Positions 63,986 through 64,000 of a stretch of 64,000 nt of DNA are shown one piece after another. Position 1 is the stretch's first letter; each line of letters begins with the position of its first letter. This DNA comes from Aradus depressus (taxonomy: Eukaryota; Arthropoda; Insecta; Hemiptera; Aradidae), in the NCBI GenBank assembly GCA_963662175.1, contig OY759219.1, positions 32,468,908 to 32,532,907 on the forward strand, in the 5' to 3' direction. A program made the position numbers and the translations under genes. Below the pieces are notes generated by a model. It did no database searches and was not told where the DNA came from. It worked only from the letters and a program-made list of their open reading frames with translations.

Positions 63986-64000
63986 CAGTAGAACCTCTAT
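63986..64000 (+). mobile_element. Start of a pogo-like terminal repeat, cut by the window edge
   Basis: ACAGTAGAACCTCTAT is the usual opening of pogo/Tigger-type ends, preceded by TA-rich sequence. Only about 15 bases are visible. Confidence 0.4.

Overview
This is a eukaryotic nuclear window, AT-rich and almost gene-free. It is most likely from an arthropod (insect or crustacean): there are several Jockey-type LINE fragments (a clade known mainly from arthropods), Tc1/mariner, piggyBac, hAT, Helitron and Penelope-like relics, and a tRNA-derived SINE whose 3' tail reads CCTAACCTAACC, the arthropod telomere pentamer. No prokaryotic operon, CRISPR array or rRNA is visible. I cannot name the species.

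Layout. 0.6-5.9 kb: SINEs, a Jockey LINE and a second SINE family. 6.06-7.0 kb: a piggyBac-like element with TTAA flanks. 7.8-9.2 kb: a SINE/LINE chimera, then a deleted mariner and a pogo-like element sharing one TA. 9.3-12.1 kb: foldback elements, one with a BED zinc finger in each arm. 12.1-18.5 kb: a long-armed foldback split by a young LTR retrotransposon (12394-17500, minus strand) that encodes only a Gag-like coiled-coil protein. 19-26.8 kb: degraded LINE, SINE and hAT pieces. 27.05-39.10 kb: a 12-kb composite of three Helitron modules (minus strand) alternating with a satellite built from the SINE core, all inside an interrupted palindrome. 40.3-42 kb: LINE remnants. 42.1-43.0 kb: a hAT derivative with an 8-bp duplication. 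43.3-51.8 kb: the best candidate for a host gene, three plus-strand exons with compatible phases, one of them 35 nt. 48.25-48.87 kb: a Penelope-like 3' end. 54-56 kb: SINEs in an unclassified repeat. 57.35-58.91 kb: a complete but dead Tc1 element. 59.8-61.1 kb: a small Helitron inside a tandem repeat. 62-63.5 kb: tandem LINE-tail-like repeats and a LINE 3' end. The last bases enter a pogo-like terminal repeat.

The window is mainly a record of nested transposition. Several insertions are dated relative to each other by exact target duplications or empty sites (LTR element into foldback arm; Helitrons into satellites between A and T; SINE into the unclassified repeat). The most unusual region is the Helitron-satellite composite, where SINE sequence, Helitron subterminal sequence and a 33-bp minisatellite have each been amplified in tandem. 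Family names rest on motifs read by eye; no database search was possible.
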